From NCBI GenBank assembly GCA_902766135.1, contig CACXCK010000072.1, positions 1-6,621 on the forward strand: a stretch of DNA of 6,621 bases, read 5' to 3'. The position numbers and the translations under genes are program-made. The notes beneath the pieces were generated by a model. That model ran no database searches. It was not told where the DNA came from and saw only the letters and a program-made list of their open reading frames with translations. Positions 6,268 through 6,621 of the stretch are shown here, piece after piece (the stretch's first letter is position 1; each line of letters begins with the position of its first letter). Origin of the DNA: an uncultured Erysipelotrichaceae bacterium. Lineage in GTDB: Bacteria > Bacillota_I > Bacilli_A > RF39 > UBA660.

Positions 6268-6621
6268 TTTCGCAATAGTAAGAAAGGGATCATTAATCGT
6301 CCCATCACCATCAACTAGACTTCCAAACTTCAGATTGATAACTGGCCGAACACCGTTACTACTATGCACACCATTATCATTATGAAACTGGCCGGCTTCG
6401 AAAACTTCCCCGACACTCGCATAGCGATGAGAGTTGGAAGGCGACATGGTCCAATACCAATTTCCGGTTGTTAAATAATAGTTATAATTCTCTCCCCATA
6501 CTCCGCCAGCTATATTTGCTTCATCTATTGTTATTAGTCCTACTGGATAGTCCAAAGCTCCATTTCCATGCATTGTGTCACTTACTGTGAACGCGTCATT
6601 CTTATTATTACACTTTAATGT
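6262..6621 (-). CDS. C-terminal part of a surface or secreted protein, N-terminus missing
   Basis: The frame is open to the right edge, so the true start lies outside; the internal ATG at 6571-6573 has no ribosome binding site and lies mid-domain. The 119 visible residues are rich in G, N, Y, W and S: LITIDEANIAGG, then WYWTMSPSN, YASVGEVFEAGQ, NGVRPVINLK, and the tail GDGTINDPFL. This pattern (WTMSP ... GVRPVINLK ... GDGT..DPF) resembles the C-terminal domain of large cell-surface protein families in gut Bacillota (DUF6273-like); that link is from memory and not checked. No LPxTG motif or C-terminal anchor is present, so attachment would depend on the missing N-terminal part. G+C is about 44% at 6301-6480 by my count, well above the neighbouring ezrA operon. 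The stop lies inside the terminator stem. It is a separate transcription unit from ezrA. Confidence 0.7.
   Translation of the reverse strand, partial: TLKCNNKNDAFTVSDTMHGNGALDYPVGLITIDEANIAGGVWGENYNYYLTTGNWYWTMSPSNSHRYASVGEVFEAGQFHNDNGVHSSNGVRPVINLKFGSLVDGDGTINDPFLTIAKK

Noticed and set aside
6262..6573. A complete 103-codon gene starting at the ATG at 6571-6573
   Set aside because: The frame continues open to the window edge, no Shine-Dalgarno precedes this ATG, and the protein begins in the middle of a domain, so it is an internal methionine of a longer gene.
1..6621. Mycoplasma-type genetic code (TGA = Trp), suggested by the extreme A+T content
   Set aside because: Trp positions in ezrA and the surface protein use TGG, and TGA serves as the stop of the HAD and surface-protein genes.
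1..6621. CRISPR array, tRNA, rRNA, insertion sequence or riboswitch
   Set aside because: No regularly spaced repeats, cloverleaf, rRNA-like blocks, transposase motifs or long structured leader were found. Intergenic gaps are all under about 175 bases and are accounted for by promoters, terminators and the short stretches described.

Overview
The window is AT-rich DNA (mostly under 30% G+C in the coding parts I looked at), with every recognisable gene on the minus strand. A full-length EzrA, a division regulator confined to low-GC Gram-positives, points to Bacillota, class Bacilli in the broad sense. Tryptophan is written TGG and TGA is used as a stop, so the code is standard and not the Mycoplasma code. 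The high-A+T gene style and the surface-protein tail at the right edge suggest an uncultured, probably host-associated Bacilli lineage; that last step is inference.

In the direction of transcription (right to left), the window opens with the C-terminal 119 residues of a probable surface or secreted protein. It is clearly richer in G+C than its neighbours and ends in a rho-independent terminator whose stem contains its own stop codon. Next comes a tight three-gene operon with its own promoter: ezrA (FtsZ-ring regulator), a HAD-family 5'(3')-deoxyribonucleotidase-like phosphatase, and a class I (NifS/IscS-like) cysteine desulfurase. The genes are 13 nt apart and then overlap by 4 nt, and the operon closes with a strong terminator. 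A short, GC-richer stretch between the desulfurase stop and that terminator is not explained by these genes.

Immediately after the terminator, its T-tract almost touching the -35 box, begins a stand-alone DUF1016/YhcG-family PD-(D/E)XK nuclease gene. It has a good promoter, a perfect Shine-Dalgarno sequence and a palindrome in its leader that partly resembles a LexA/DinR box. Its start should be moved 84 bases downstream of the longest reading frame. Finally typA/bipA, a ribosome-associated translational GTPase, has its own extended -10 promoter and runs off the left edge after 446 codons.

Most of the window is housekeeping. The most interesting part is the single nuclease gene between the ezrA-nifS operon and typA, with its possible damage-responsive control. 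No complete new multi-gene system is visible.
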